Below are positions 44,251 through 53,679 of a DNA stretch of 64,000 nt, one piece after another; position 1 is the first letter of the stretch, and each line of letters starts with the position of its first letter. Source of the stretch: CBDFLD01 sp965249005 (GTDB lineage: Bacteria > Acidobacteriota > UBA6911); assembly GCA_965249005.1 (NCBI GenBank), contig CBDFLD010000008.1, forward strand, positions 62,001 to 126,000, written 5' to 3'. The notes beneath the pieces are model-generated. The model was given only the letters and a program-made list of their open reading frames with translations. It ran no database searches and was not told the DNA's origin. A program made the translations under genes and the position numbers.

Positions 44251-44475
44251 AAACATTGCCTCCGGTTGACAACAAGAAATCGAGGCCGTTAGCCTGGATC
44301 CACGGATCCCATAAATGTGTATCATTATTATACGTCTTGTCGTACTCGTATGCGTAGCGATCGGATCCGGCTACGAAAGCTCGAAAATTGAAACGTTGCT
44401 TTAACAGAGTCTCTAGGCCCGAACCACGAAATTCAATTTTCAAGCTGTGACCCCATAGAAAAAGGAGGAGGGACC

Positions 44476-45187
44476 ATGAGGAACGAAGCTCAACGGTTGC
44501 GCGTGCGCTTGCTCATTGCCACGGGGGCATGCCTTCTGCTCGTTCCCGGCTGTGTTTCGAACTCGGACAGGCAGACCTATGATGTGATCATCCGAGGTGG
44601 CATGGTCTACGACGGGAGTGGCTCGTCCCCTCGGTCGGCCGATGTGGCCCTGGTAGCCGACAGGATTGCCAAGGTGGGAGATCTGGAGGGAACGCGGGGA
44701 GATGTGGAAATCGACGCCACCGGTCTCGCGGTGGCTCCGGGTTTCATCAACATGATGAGTCATACCTGGGAAACCCTGATCGAGGATGGCCGGGCGCAGA
44801 GCGTGATCCGCCAGGGGGGTCACCACGGAAGTGTTCGGGGAGGGCTGGTCGATCGGCCCCCTCAACGACACGCTGAAGAAGCAGGTCGTCGAGGACCAGA
44901 CCGGTATCCGCTACGATGTTTCTTGGACCAGCTTTGGCGAAGGAATGGAGTTTCTCGAGCAGCACGGGATTGCTCCCAACGTCGTGGCTTTCGTGGCCTA
45001 CGACCGGGAAGAGGCCCCAGCGAAAAACAAGACCTACACGGTCCAGTCCGGCGACACCCTCTCGAAGATTGCCAAGGAGCATTACGGGGACGCCAGGCAG
45101 TACATGAAGATTTTCGAGGCCAACCGGGACCAGCTAAGCAACCCGGATCGGATCAATGTCGGTCAGGTTTTGACGATCCCTGAATGA
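44476..45187 (+). pseudogene. D-aminoacylase-like lipoprotein remnant, frameshifted and fused to a LysM end
   Basis: The start is clear: ATG at 44476 with a strong GGAGGAGG upstream, lipobox VPGC, and then the N-terminus of an N-acyl-D-amino-acid deacylase (DVIIRGGMVYDGSGSSPRSA, VAPGFINMMSHTWETLIEDG). Reading changes at a run of six G at 44814-44819; with five G the family sequence continues (GVTTEVFGEGWSIGPLND ... NVVAFV). After about 170 residues the deacylase sequence breaks off. The frame continues as a complete LysM peptidoglycan-binding domain (TYTVQSGDTLSKIAKEHYGD, ending QVLTIPE). The metal-binding catalytic part of the deacylase is absent, so no active enzyme can be made. The junction may be a real deletion fusion or an assembly artefact. 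Confidence 0.75.
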
Positions 45188-45219
45188 CCCTGCAAGCGAG
45201 GGTAGGATCCGTTAGGCGG

Positions 45220-45247
45220 CGAGTCGAGGGCCCTCGATTCGCAATTT
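45220..45247 (+). terminator. Possible intrinsic terminator
   Basis: An 11-base inverted repeat with one mismatch (CGAGTCGAGGG / CCCTCGATTCG) is followed by CAATTTT, 33 bases after the LysM-fusion stop. The stem is GC-rich and the T-run short. It lies just upstream of the small-protein/nucleotidyltransferase pair, separating the two units. Confidence 0.4.
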
Positions 45248-45277
45248 TGGCGTCCAGCAGCGTGGTATAATTGTGAG

Positions 45278-45478
45278 ATGGCCCGCCAGGTGACAGTCCA
45301 GCGACGTTCGCTCCAAGAGAATGAGAACCCGGCAGAGTCCAACTCCGACCTCACCCCCGCGGAACGTTTCTCCTTGGTCTGGGATCTCACCCGCCAAGCT
45401 CTCGCTTTCCAAGGCGTTACGGATGCTGAATCCAGACTATCGCGACATTCTGTCCGCGTTGTCCGACGCACAAGCTGA
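45278..45478 (+). CDS. Small protein upstream of nucleotidyltransferase, possible antitoxin-like partner
   Basis: A 66-residue charged protein (MARQVTVQRRSLQENENPAE, then LTPAERFSLVWDLTRQALAF, ending RLSRHSVRVVRRTS). I have a recollection of similar small proteins encoded just upstream of nucleotidyltransferases of this type, but I know no domain name. It overlaps the next gene by 56 bases in another frame, so translation of the two is linked. The basic tail could bind nucleic acid. The pair has the layout of a toxin-antitoxin module; the role of each partner is a guess. Confidence 0.6.
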   Translation: MARQVTVQRRSLQENENPAESNSDLTPAERFSLVWDLTRQALAFQGVTDAESRLSRHSVRVVRRTS

Positions 45479-45872
45479 CTACCTTGTCGTAGGGGCGTAT
45501 GCCCTGGCATCCCACGGTCTGGTGCGTGCCACCCGAGACCTCGACCTGTGGGTCCGGGCAACTCCCGAGAACGCTGCACGCGTGTTCGAAGCGCTCGTGG
45601 CTTTCGGCGCTCCCGCCGATCATTTCAAGCCAGAGGAACTCACGACGGAGGACACTGTCCTCCAGCTGGGGGTGGACCCTGTCCGCATTGACATCTTGAC
45701 CAGCGTCTCCGGACTCGAGTTCCAGGCGGCTTGGGATCATAGACGAGTTTTGGAGCTCGATGGGCTGACAATCTCAGTTGTCAGCCTAGAGGATCTAATC
45801 GCGAATAAGCGCGCTACCGGACGGCCTCAGGACTTGCTCGACATCCAGTGGATTGAAGATTCGCGGAAGTAA
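45423..45872 (+). CDS. Nucleotidyltransferase-fold protein (DUF6036/AbiEii-like)
   Basis: A 149-residue protein with a minimal nucleotidyltransferase fold: VVGAYALASHG corresponds to the GG/GS strand-turn, and RATRDLDLWV carries the DxD metal-binding pair. A third acidic residue is in PVRIDILTSV. The end (SLEDLIANKRATGRPQDLLD) is typical of the group. I start it at ATG 45423 where the conserved part begins (MLNPDYRDILSAL). Proteins like this transfer nucleotides to RNA or protein and often form toxin-antitoxin or phage-defence pairs with the small gene upstream. It stands isolated between the LysM fusion and the CocE-like gene. About 280 bases without a supportable gene follow. Confidence 0.75.
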   Translation: MLNPDYRDILSALSDAQADYLVVGAYALASHGLVRATRDLDLWVRATPENAARVFEALVAFGAPADHFKPEELTTEDTVLQLGVDPVRIDILTSVSGLEFQAAWDHRRVLELDGLTISVVSLEDLIANKRATGRPQDLLDIQWIEDSRK

Positions 45873-46153
45873 GCTTCGCTGCCTAACATGGATCTCTCAA
45901 ATTGTGGCATGGAGACTCTCAACGGACCTGATCGTGTTGTGTGAGGATATCGGGTTCCTGTTCGTACCTACGCCTCCTCCTACTCGTTCCATTCGTCAAC
46001 CAGGCGCAGGATCTTGTCAACACTGCAAGGCAACATTTTAGGCCGCGTGGATTCTCGTTCTAGCTCTTCTTCCCGTAACGCCATGCCCGGCCGCTTTTTG
46101 CACGGACCAGACATCAGGCGGTAAATGGTATGTGCCGCGACCCGGCGAGGCAT

Positions 46154-48016
46154 TCAAGGGACGACGGGCAGCAGGATGTGCGACGGATATCGACTCGAGT
46201 GATGGACCGTGTTTTTGGCAACCACCCAATCGGTCTCATCGTAGTTGTTTCCCCCGGTGTTCAAGTTGCGATCAAAACGGGGAAAACTGCTGCTCGAGAT
46301 CTCGAGTCGAATCCGGTGTCTCGGGGGGAAATAGTTGCTGGTGGCCCCTAGCTCGATTTTGACCTCGTACACGCCTTCCGGTTTCATCCACGCCTTCTCC
46401 GCATACCCATTGCGATAGCGCGCCCGTAGGATTCCTTCCAGTACCATGAAGGCGGTACCATCGGGGTAGACATCCACGAGCTTGGCCGTGAAGTCGGTGT
46501 CTCTGGCCGAGGAGGAGACGTGCAAGACCACCTCGACCGGTCCGGTAACTTCGATGCCTTCTTCGAGTGCGGGGGTGCTGTAGACAAGCACGTCGTTGCG
46601 AGTTTCCACTTCCGACTGATCGTAGCTTCCCGGCGGCGCATCCGGGGTCCCGGTGCAGCAAAGAGGTCCGCCCACCGAAGGAACCGGGCCGTCGGGGTCA
46701 TAGATATATCGATCTGGGGGCTCGTTGGACGGTTCGTTGCCGTTCAGTAGTCCGGTTCCAAACCGGCTGTTCGCATGACCGTCGCTGTGAAAGTAGTACG
46801 GGGTGGTTTGCATTCGCGTGAGTGGCCATTCGTTCTCCTCCCGCCACTTGTTTTTGCCCATCACATAGATCTGGAGCTTGGGCATGCCGGTGACGGCGTT
46901 GTCGATGCCTCGCAACCAGTGATCGAACCAGTCGAGATAGAGATTCCAGTAGTCCAACCGTGGATCGCCCACAGGGCGCTTTCCAATCACCGTCGTCTCG
47001 GAAACTTCTTCAGAAGCACAGTGAGTCGAAGGAGAGACGATAATGTACTGGTTGTCCCGGGCACGGGCGCTTTCGGCGTTGGTCTGAAACCGTTGGAACA
47101 AAGTCAGTGATTCGCCAACGCCAAAGTCGTACCAGGAGTTCACCAGCAGCGCCGGAACGTCAAACCGATCGGTTTCTTTCAGATAGCCCAGTTGATCCCA
47201 CCAGGGATCTGCCGGCTCATGCGAGACGAAATCCTCCCAATCGGTCGGCGGGCCGCCAGCTTTTTTCATCATGTCCACCAGAGGGAGGGACCTCCACAAT
47301 TCTGGGAAGCGGATCTCAGGCACGACCGGAGCTGGATTGAAGTATTCTCCCAGCCGGGAATAAAAGTCCTCCGGCGCTCCCGCAGGCGGCTTGAGAAAAA
47401 CCTTGCTGCCGTTGCCGTACATCCAACCGAATCCCAGCGCCAGTTCCACCGCTCCTCCCCAAATGAGAGCGTCGTATCGGTTTACTCCGCCGCCGGCCTG
47501 GGGAATCATGGCGGCATGATGAGGATTCCTCAATTTGGCCAGCTGCATCTGAACCTCAGAGAGATAGGAGCAGCCGTATGTGCCGACCTTGCCGTTGGAC
47601 CAGGGCTGAGCGGCCAACCAATTCACCATATCGAACCCGTCGCGGGCTTCGTGTTTCATGAGTGTGAATATCCCCTCCGATTCGAACCGTCCCCGAACGT
47701 CCTGCACGGCCACGGTATATCCCTGGCCGGCAAAGAAACGAGCTTCGGAAGCATCTCGGCGGAAGGACTTCTTGTTATAAGGGGTACGAATGAGTACGGT
47801 GGGCAAATCACGGTCGAGGCCTTTGGGTATGTACAGGTCGGTCGATAGCCGAGTGCCGTCGCGCATCGCTACCCAAAGACTTTTTTGAAGCCGAACCTCG
47901 TATTTTGGCGCGGGTGGCGGGTATCGTGCAGCGGCCACGTTGCTCGATGGACAAAGAAAAAACCAAAAACACGCGATTACGAAGCTGGGGTAACGCGCGC
48001 GCCCGTATTCCCTCAT
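46154..48016 (-). CDS. Exported CocE/NonD-family hydrolase (X-Pro dipeptidyl-peptidase type)
   Basis: A 620-residue exported alpha/beta hydrolase with a signal peptide ending near NVAAARY. The nucleophile is Ser150 in GTYGCSYLSEVQ, the Asp lies in NSWYDFG, and a His follows in SPSTHCAS. The N-terminal phrase VAMRDGTRLSTDLYIPKG and the C-terminal jelly-roll domain (EVVLHVSSSARDTDFTAKLV) are typical of the CocE/glutaryl-7-ACA acylase and PepX group. It may cleave acyl or X-Pro bonds. It is the last gene of the minus-strand operon with two DUF3604 genes and the GH43-like gene, and overlaps the latter by four bases. Confidence 0.9.
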   Translation of the reverse strand: MREYGRARYPSFVIACFWFFLCPSSNVAAARYPPPAPKYEVRLQKSLWVAMRDGTRLSTDLYIPKGLDRDLPTVLIRTPYNKKSFRRDASEARFFAGQGYTVAVQDVRGRFESEGIFTLMKHEARDGFDMVNWLAAQPWSNGKVGTYGCSYLSEVQMQLAKLRNPHHAAMIPQAGGGVNRYDALIWGGAVELALGFGWMYGNGSKVFLKPPAGAPEDFYSRLGEYFNPAPVVPEIRFPELWRSLPLVDMMKKAGGPPTDWEDFVSHEPADPWWDQLGYLKETDRFDVPALLVNSWYDFGVGESLTLFQRFQTNAESARARDNQYIIVSPSTHCASEEVSETTVIGKRPVGDPRLDYWNLYLDWFDHWLRGIDNAVTGMPKLQIYVMGKNKWREENEWPLTRMQTTPYYFHSDGHANSRFGTGLLNGNEPSNEPPDRYIYDPDGPVPSVGGPLCCTGTPDAPPGSYDQSEVETRNDVLVYSTPALEEGIEVTGPVEVVLHVSSSARDTDFTAKLVDVYPDGTAFMVLEGILRARYRNGYAEKAWMKPEGVYEVKIELGATSNYFPPRHRIRLEISSSSFPRFDRNLNTGGNNYDETDWVVAKNTVHHSSRYPSHILLPVVP

Positions 48017-49086
48017 GATGGCTCCTTGATCTCGGCGATGGCAATTCCGTTCTCACCGGCCACGGAATAGAGTAAGTAGATCCGACCGTCTTCCTCGAAA
48101 ATCCCTGGGTCCCGCAGCTCGTGGACCGGTTTACGCGCAGCACCCATGAAGGAAACGCGAATCGGCTCGTTCACTCCCTCATAGTCCAGTTCGGGCCGCA
48201 GAACGCTCAGCGCCGGCGAGGCTTTCCAGGTCTGCCAGTCGTCTGCCAGCGGGATGGTCGACATCAAGATATGTTCGGGGGCGTCGCTGATTCTCGAATA
48301 AAACACCCTCAAGGTATCTCCCCGCAGATGCACGGCCACATGGCGAAGTACCGGACCGACCGGAGCGCCCGGATAATCGAGAGGATAAACGCCCGTTTCC
48401 CATTCTTCTTCCCAGGGGTCATCGGGATTGCGGGCCTTGTAGGTCTCACCGGCCCAAGCAATGGCATAGTAGTCGCCGCGCCAGCGAAAAACCCGGAAGT
48501 ACGATTCGCCCAGATCAACCGCGGGGGGGTTGTCGGAGAAGTGGAGGCCGTCATCGGAAAGCGCTACCCGGGTCGATTGCCAGTTGGCAGGCCGGTCCTT
48601 CCTTCGCCCATGGTAGTACATCACGATGTTTTTTCGTTCCAGGTCCACATGCACGTCCGGAGATGCGATGTGGTCATCGAAGCCCGTGTCCGTCAAATGA
48701 AGTGTACCTTCGGGATGAATGGTCCAGGGTCCTTCCAGTTTGTCGGCATACGCGACGCGAAGCCGGCTCCCCCGGTGGTTGGCAAAGTACAGATAGTAGC
48801 GACCCAGTGGGCGTTCTATCCAATCGGGAACGGCGATGAGGGACGGACCGTTGATGTTGGCGGATTCGTCCTCGGTCAGCCCCGGCATCCCGGGACGGAT
48901 GATGGGATTGTTCGGCAGGCGAAGAATCTGCAAGGGGGAATCAGCTATATCGGTTGCGTTCCCAGGTGATTCGGCCGAGACGGTCAAACCCGTCTCCGTG
49001 GTCTCGGGAGTACATCCCAACAGTAGACATAGCACGAACGTCAATGGGAACATCCATACGGCACTAGACCTGAGCAGCTGGGACAT
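48013..49086 (-). CDS. GH43/GH32-like five-bladed propeller lipoprotein
   Basis: A 357-residue lipoprotein (lipobox LLLGC) with the repeating short strands of a five-bladed propeller: NPIIRPGMPG, GPSLIAVPDW, YYLYFANHRG, ASPDVHVDLERKNIVMYYHG, ELRDPGIFEEDGRIYLLYSV. The last, with RDPGIF, and the earlier Asp-containing blades resemble GH43/GH32-type glycosidases, but I cannot place the three catalytic acids with certainty. The start is the ATG at 49086, with GGAG upstream, not the TTG six codons earlier. It follows the DUF3604 gene by 14 bases and overlaps the CocE gene, so it is in the middle of the operon. Confidence 0.75.
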   Translation of the reverse strand: MSQLLRSSAVWMFPLTFVLCLLLGCTPETTETGLTVSAESPGNATDIADSPLQILRLPNNPIIRPGMPGLTEDESANINGPSLIAVPDWIERPLGRYYLYFANHRGSRLRVAYADKLEGPWTIHPEGTLHLTDTGFDDHIASPDVHVDLERKNIVMYYHGRRKDRPANWQSTRVALSDDGLHFSDNPPAVDLGESYFRVFRWRGDYYAIAWAGETYKARNPDDPWEEEWETGVYPLDYPGAPVGPVLRHVAVHLRGDTLRVFYSRISDAPEHILMSTIPLADDWQTWKASPALSVLRPELDYEGVNEPIRVSFMGAARKPVHELRDPGIFEEDGRIYLLYSVAGENGIAIAEIKEPS

Positions 49087-49100
49087 CGGATTACTCCAGT

Positions 49101-51992
49101 TCAATTCGTGATTTCATGGTCAATCCAGATCGGACTTCCCCACGCGACATTTCCGTCTACCTGTTCGGCGCGAACGTAGTAGTAGTGCTCACCCGGACCG
49201 AGGCTCGGTTCCTTGAAGCTGAAGTCCAAATGGCTCCCGGAGCCGGCACGTTCATACACGTACTGGTTGTCACGAATCACGACTACCCTTTTGATGGTGT
49301 TCGTGCCAACCACCTTCACGGATAGCTCCGGTATGTTCGCGCTCGCATAGGCGTCCCCGTGAATGTACTCCGTCGAGCCGTCTCGAACGCGGAAATCCAG
49401 GATGATATTGCTCGTTGCACCGTAGGTGTGACGTTGCCGCATGGCGTCGACCAGGCCTTCCCGCGTGAATTCTTCAGCCAGAACCATGGCATAGGATGTG
49501 TGCGTGGAGACGTGATCGGAGCTTGCCTGGACCCCAAGCTTGTATCCCTTTGCCCAGGCCTCCCAGACAAAGCCGAGCGGACGATAACTCCCAGCCCAGA
49601 GATCCGTACGTTTTTTCGAGGAAGCCAGTGGAGCTCCGTCGTGTTCGGCCGAAGTCCGGGCTCCCTGGTAGATCTCGACAATCGGCTCCAGTTCCGGGTC
49701 GTTGTCGCGCCAATCGGTTCCCATGTAGGTGTGGGAAGTGTGTGAACTCGCGATGCCATCTGTTTTCCGCAGATGCGGATAAAGGATCGGCCCGGTGCTG
49801 TTTTCTCGTTCTTTCTCGGTGATGGGCAAAGTCCGGTTGCCCCGCCTGGTGTAGATGATGTTGCGGTGGCCGTTTGGGTAACTTAGACTGCGTTCGTAGC
49901 CGAACAGGGTGACAAAGGAACCTGGCAGGTGAAACATGTCTTCCGATTTCTCGATCCGCCACCAGGTATATTCCTGGTCCTCGCCGGAGTTGTGGTCGGT
50001 GACGAGGTACAGATCCATGCCTGCCGCGTCGATCATGTAGCGGTAGGAGTCAAACAGGCTGCCGTCCCCCGATCCGTCGACCGAGATGTCGGTGTGTCGA
50101 TGCAGGTCCCCGCGGTGGATTTTGTACTTTTTATCTCCGGTGTCGATCGTGTAGTCACGAATAGCGGCAACCTGTGCCTTTTCCCGGGGCTCGGTTGGAA
50201 ACTTGGCCGGAGGTTCAGCTCCGCGAGGGCCAAGCTGGGGCGCGCGAGATGAACTTCCCGCGAACGCGGCCGCGAGATCGGCCGCCAACACCTGACTGTC
50301 CTGGGGTAAATGGCCGAATTGCTCTCCGCCCCAGAGGCGCTGATCCGTTACCCAAGCAAGATAGACGGCTCCATCGGGACCGGCAGCGCTTTCAAGGGGG
50401 CCCTCGTTGCGCCCGACGCTCTCCGGTATCGACACCGGGTCGGACCATTGGTCTCCGGAGTAGTAAGCGCCCATGACCTCCCACTTGCCGCCCGATGAGT
50501 ACACTGTTTCCGGCCGTGTGGCTGTCGTCCTGGGCCGGAAGAAGACCCAGATTCTACCTTTGGAATCACTCGACAGGTGAGGCGTCTGGACGTAGCGTCG
50601 GACGATCGGACGGATCACGCGTTCGAGCCGGTCGCGTGGTTCGAGCCAGTTCGACCCGTCGTAAACGCTGATTCGGATCTTGCGGGATTCGTAGAGACCG
50701 CTCCCGCCCTTGAGTAGAAAGCCCGTATCCTTGCCCCAGTTCTCTTCGGCCACGTCGTAGGCAACCCAGACGCGATCCTGGCCGTCAATGGCCAGACTCG
50801 GATGCGCGTGGAATCTGGGTGTGTCGGTGACCCGAAGAATCTCCCCGGGCTGGCCTTCACGAACGGAACGCATCCGGATGTTGTAGCTACCGCCGTCGTA
50901 GGTGTCCCCGGCCACCCAGGCGACGCCGCGGCTGTCGACGGCTATGTCCGGGTTCCAATCGTTGACTCCGGGATTCTTGTCCGGATCGCTCAGGTCGGTC
51001 TCCTCGGACCACGAACCGCCGACGAGTGACCGGTAATAGATGTCGAATCGCCCGCGACGACCGCCTTGCCAGACCAGATGGAGGTTCCCCCGTCGGTCCG
51101 ATACCAGCCGATGAAAGAGGTGATTGCCGCCCGCGGAGGTAAGGCTTTCGATGGCGCTCCAACTCGAGTTGGAAGCGTCGAGGGACCGGGCTTTCAGCTG
51201 CCAGTCCGTGCCGGCGCGCTCGGACCAGACAATCCAGAGCCGGCCGCGCCCGTCGGCAGCCAGGGCGGTCCCATACAGGTCGCCGGGTTGCTCTGTGACT
51301 TCCACGATGTCGGTCCAAGAAGCACCGTGGCGCTGGCGAAGGAAGACCCGGTCTGCTTGGTCGCGGTAGCCGATCCAGGCAATCGAGACCGTACCTTCCC
51401 TGTCTACCGTGATGGACGGATAATCGTCTTCGTATTGTTCCGTGGAAACCGGCTCGACCGGCGGCACCCGGAAGACCTCGACCTGGGAGACGAGTAGATG
51501 CAGGGGCGCGGTTGCCGGTACATCTCCAACGCGAAAAGAAAAATCTCCCTGTTCGGTTTGTACGCTCAACTCGGCGTCGTCGGATGCTCGGTAATGGATA
51601 GTGACACCGATCGTCATGACGCGGGTTTCCCTCGGAGCGGGGAGCTCATCCAGATGGACGACGCCTCGGTAGCTCTCCGGCGTCCAATCCGTGGTGGACG
51701 CGATCCAGCTGCGGTCCGGTCCGATCTTGTCTTGTTCTGTAAAGTGGTGTCCGCGGAGCTCGACGATCTCTCCTTCCGAAATCTCGATGGAGCCGTCCCA
51801 TCCAGTGGGCTTGTAGTCCTTGACGCCGAACTCGATGTTTACGGCCTGGATCGGAAACGGGGGTCTGGATTGCTGACCGTGGAGCGGTGATGGCCGAGCA
51901 TCGCTCCGGTAAACGCTTGTTCCGAATGTGACCACCCCCAGCACAGCCGGGAAACCTAGAAAGAACCCGAGTTTCCAGATTTTTCTAACCAT
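49101..51992 (-). CDS. Large exported DUF3604 protein, intact
   Basis: 963 residues. The N-terminal signal segment (KLGFFLGFPAVLGVVTFG) is followed by a beta-domain and about 400 residues of sialidase-like propeller blades (GRGRLWIVWSERAGTDW, RRGNLHLVWQGG, GQDRVWVAYDVAEENWG). The DUF3604 core starts near residue 625 with IHRGDLHRHTDISVDG, and continues with LVTDHNSGEDQEYTWW, SSHTSHTYMGTDWRD and ASSDHVSTH. These His/Asp clusters resemble a PHP-type metal centre. It ends with a Fn3-like strand set (HYYYVRAEQVDGNVAW). I set the start at ATG 51992, where the signal peptide begins. It sits 13 bases after a broken paralog. Substrates are unknown; a periplasmic metal-dependent esterase or glycan role is an inference. 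Confidence 0.85.
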   Translation of the reverse strand: MVRKIWKLGFFLGFPAVLGVVTFGTSVYRSDARPSPLHGQQSRPPFPIQAVNIEFGVKDYKPTGWDGSIEISEGEIVELRGHHFTEQDKIGPDRSWIASTTDWTPESYRGVVHLDELPAPRETRVMTIGVTIHYRASDDAELSVQTEQGDFSFRVGDVPATAPLHLLVSQVEVFRVPPVEPVSTEQYEDDYPSITVDREGTVSIAWIGYRDQADRVFLRQRHGASWTDIVEVTEQPGDLYGTALAADGRGRLWIVWSERAGTDWQLKARSLDASNSSWSAIESLTSAGGNHLFHRLVSDRRGNLHLVWQGGRRGRFDIYYRSLVGGSWSEETDLSDPDKNPGVNDWNPDIAVDSRGVAWVAGDTYDGGSYNIRMRSVREGQPGEILRVTDTPRFHAHPSLAIDGQDRVWVAYDVAEENWGKDTGFLLKGGSGLYESRKIRISVYDGSNWLEPRDRLERVIRPIVRRYVQTPHLSSDSKGRIWVFFRPRTTATRPETVYSSGGKWEVMGAYYSGDQWSDPVSIPESVGRNEGPLESAAGPDGAVYLAWVTDQRLWGGEQFGHLPQDSQVLAADLAAAFAGSSSRAPQLGPRGAEPPAKFPTEPREKAQVAAIRDYTIDTGDKKYKIHRGDLHRHTDISVDGSGDGSLFDSYRYMIDAAGMDLYLVTDHNSGEDQEYTWWRIEKSEDMFHLPGSFVTLFGYERSLSYPNGHRNIIYTRRGNRTLPITEKERENSTGPILYPHLRKTDGIASSHTSHTYMGTDWRDNDPELEPIVEIYQGARTSAEHDGAPLASSKKRTDLWAGSYRPLGFVWEAWAKGYKLGVQASSDHVSTHTSYAMVLAEEFTREGLVDAMRQRHTYGATSNIILDFRVRDGSTEYIHGDAYASANIPELSVKVVGTNTIKRVVVIRDNQYVYERAGSGSHLDFSFKEPSLGPGEHYYYVRAEQVDGNVAWGSPIWIDHEITN

Positions 51993-52005
51993 CCTATCCT
52001 TTGTT

Positions 52006-53679
52006 TTATCGGTACCGGACCCAGATCGGACTGGACCAGGCGACGTTGCCATCTTCCTGCTCCACGCGGACGTAATAGTAGTGTTCGCCCGCGTCGAGGC
52101 TCGACTCCCGAAAGGTGAACTCCTGCGTTTCTCCAGACCCGGGTCGTTTGTAGACATACTGGTTGTCCCGAATCACGACGGCCTCCCGCAGCGGACCGGT
52201 CCCGATCACCCGGACCAGCAACTCAGGAATGTTCTGGCTCGAATAGATATCGCCGTGAATGTACTCGACCGATCCATCGCGGGCGCGAAAGTCCAGAACG
52301 ATATTGCTCGTCGCGCCGTAGGTGTGACGCTGACGCATGGCGTGGAGCATCCCTTCGCGAGTGAAATCATCGGTGAGGACCATGGCGTAAGACGTGTGTG
52401 TGGAGATATGATCCGAGCTGGCTTGAACTCCCAGCTTGTATCCCTTTTCCCATGCCTGCCAAACAAAGCCGAGAGGCCAGTATCTTCCCGCCCACGAATC
52501 TTCACGGTCCTCCGTCGGCGCCAGCGGCGCTCCGTCATGTTCGGCTGAGGTGCGGGCTCCTTGAAAGATCTCGACGATGGGTTCCAGATCTGGATCGTTG
52601 TCGCGCCAGTCCGTGCCCATGACGGTGTGAGAGGTGTGGGATGTGGCGATGCCATTGGTCTTCCGGAGATGAGGATACAAGATTGGTCCCGTGCTTCCGT
52701 CTTTTTCGGCTTGAGTGATGGGGAGGGTCCGGTTTCCACGATTCGCATAGATAATGTTCCGGTGGCCGTTCGGGTAACGCAAGCTTCGTTCGTAGCCAAA
52801 CAGTGTGACGAAGTGCCCGGGCAGGTGAAACATGTCTTCCGATTTTTCAATACGCCACCACGTGTACTCCTGGTCGGCGCCCGAGTTGTGATCCGTGACC
52901 AGGAATAGATCCATGGCCGCAGCATCCAGCATATAGCGGTACGCATCAAAGAGACTGCCGTCACCCGTACCGTCTACGGAAATATCCGTGTGCCGGTGCA
53001 GGTCCCCGCGGTAGATCTTGTAGGTTTTGTCTCCGGTCTCGATCGAGTAGTTACGAATCGCGGCCACCTGCTCTATTTCTCGCGGCTCGGTGGGGAGTCT
53101 GGCCGGGGATTCGGTCCCTCGAGGTCCTAGCAGAAGCGGCGCAGCAGCCTTCCTTTCAACCTGTGCCCCGACGTCTGCAAACAAGACCTGATGCTCACCC
53201 GGAAAGTGACCATAGGCAGGTCCGCCCCAGAGGCGCTGATCTGTAACCCAAGTGAGGTAAATAGCACCATCTGGACTCGCGACAGCGTCGAAGGGACCTT
53301 CGTTGCGAGCAACACTTTCCGGTATCCAGACCGGCTCGGACCAGCGATCGCCCGCGTAGTACGAGGCCATGAGCTCCCATTTGCCCCCTTCGGACCAGTG
53401 GGTGACAGGCCTGGTCGACGAGGTCCGCGGACGAAAAAAGGCCCAGACGCGCCCCGCCGAGTCTCGTACCAGACGCGGCGTTTGCACATAGCGTTTCACG
53501 ACGGGACGAACCACGCGCTCCAGACTGTCGCGAGGCTCCAGCCACCGAGATCCGTCAAAGATGGAAATCTTGATCTTCCGAGAGTCGTACAGCCCGCTGC
53601 CACCCGTCAGCAAGAAGCCGGTGTCCTTGCCCCAGTTCTCCTCTGCCTCGTCATAGGCGATCCAGACGCGCGATCGCAA
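52006..53679 (-). pseudogene. DUF3604 paralog, 3' part after frameshift
   Basis: The C-terminal 557 residues of a second DUF3604 protein, very similar to the one at 49101-51992 throughout. The core motifs are intact (YRGDLHRHTDISVDGTG, LVTDHNSGADQEYTWW, TSHTVMGTDWRD, ASSDHISTH). The frame opens at RVWIAYDEAEENWGK, exactly where the upstream frame fails. The paralog reads AIDGQDRVW here; this copy reads AI and then RVW, about 11 bases short. A TTG at 53679 cannot serve as a natural start because it lies inside the propeller. Without the N-terminal signal and half the propeller the product would not be exported. Confidence 0.82.
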
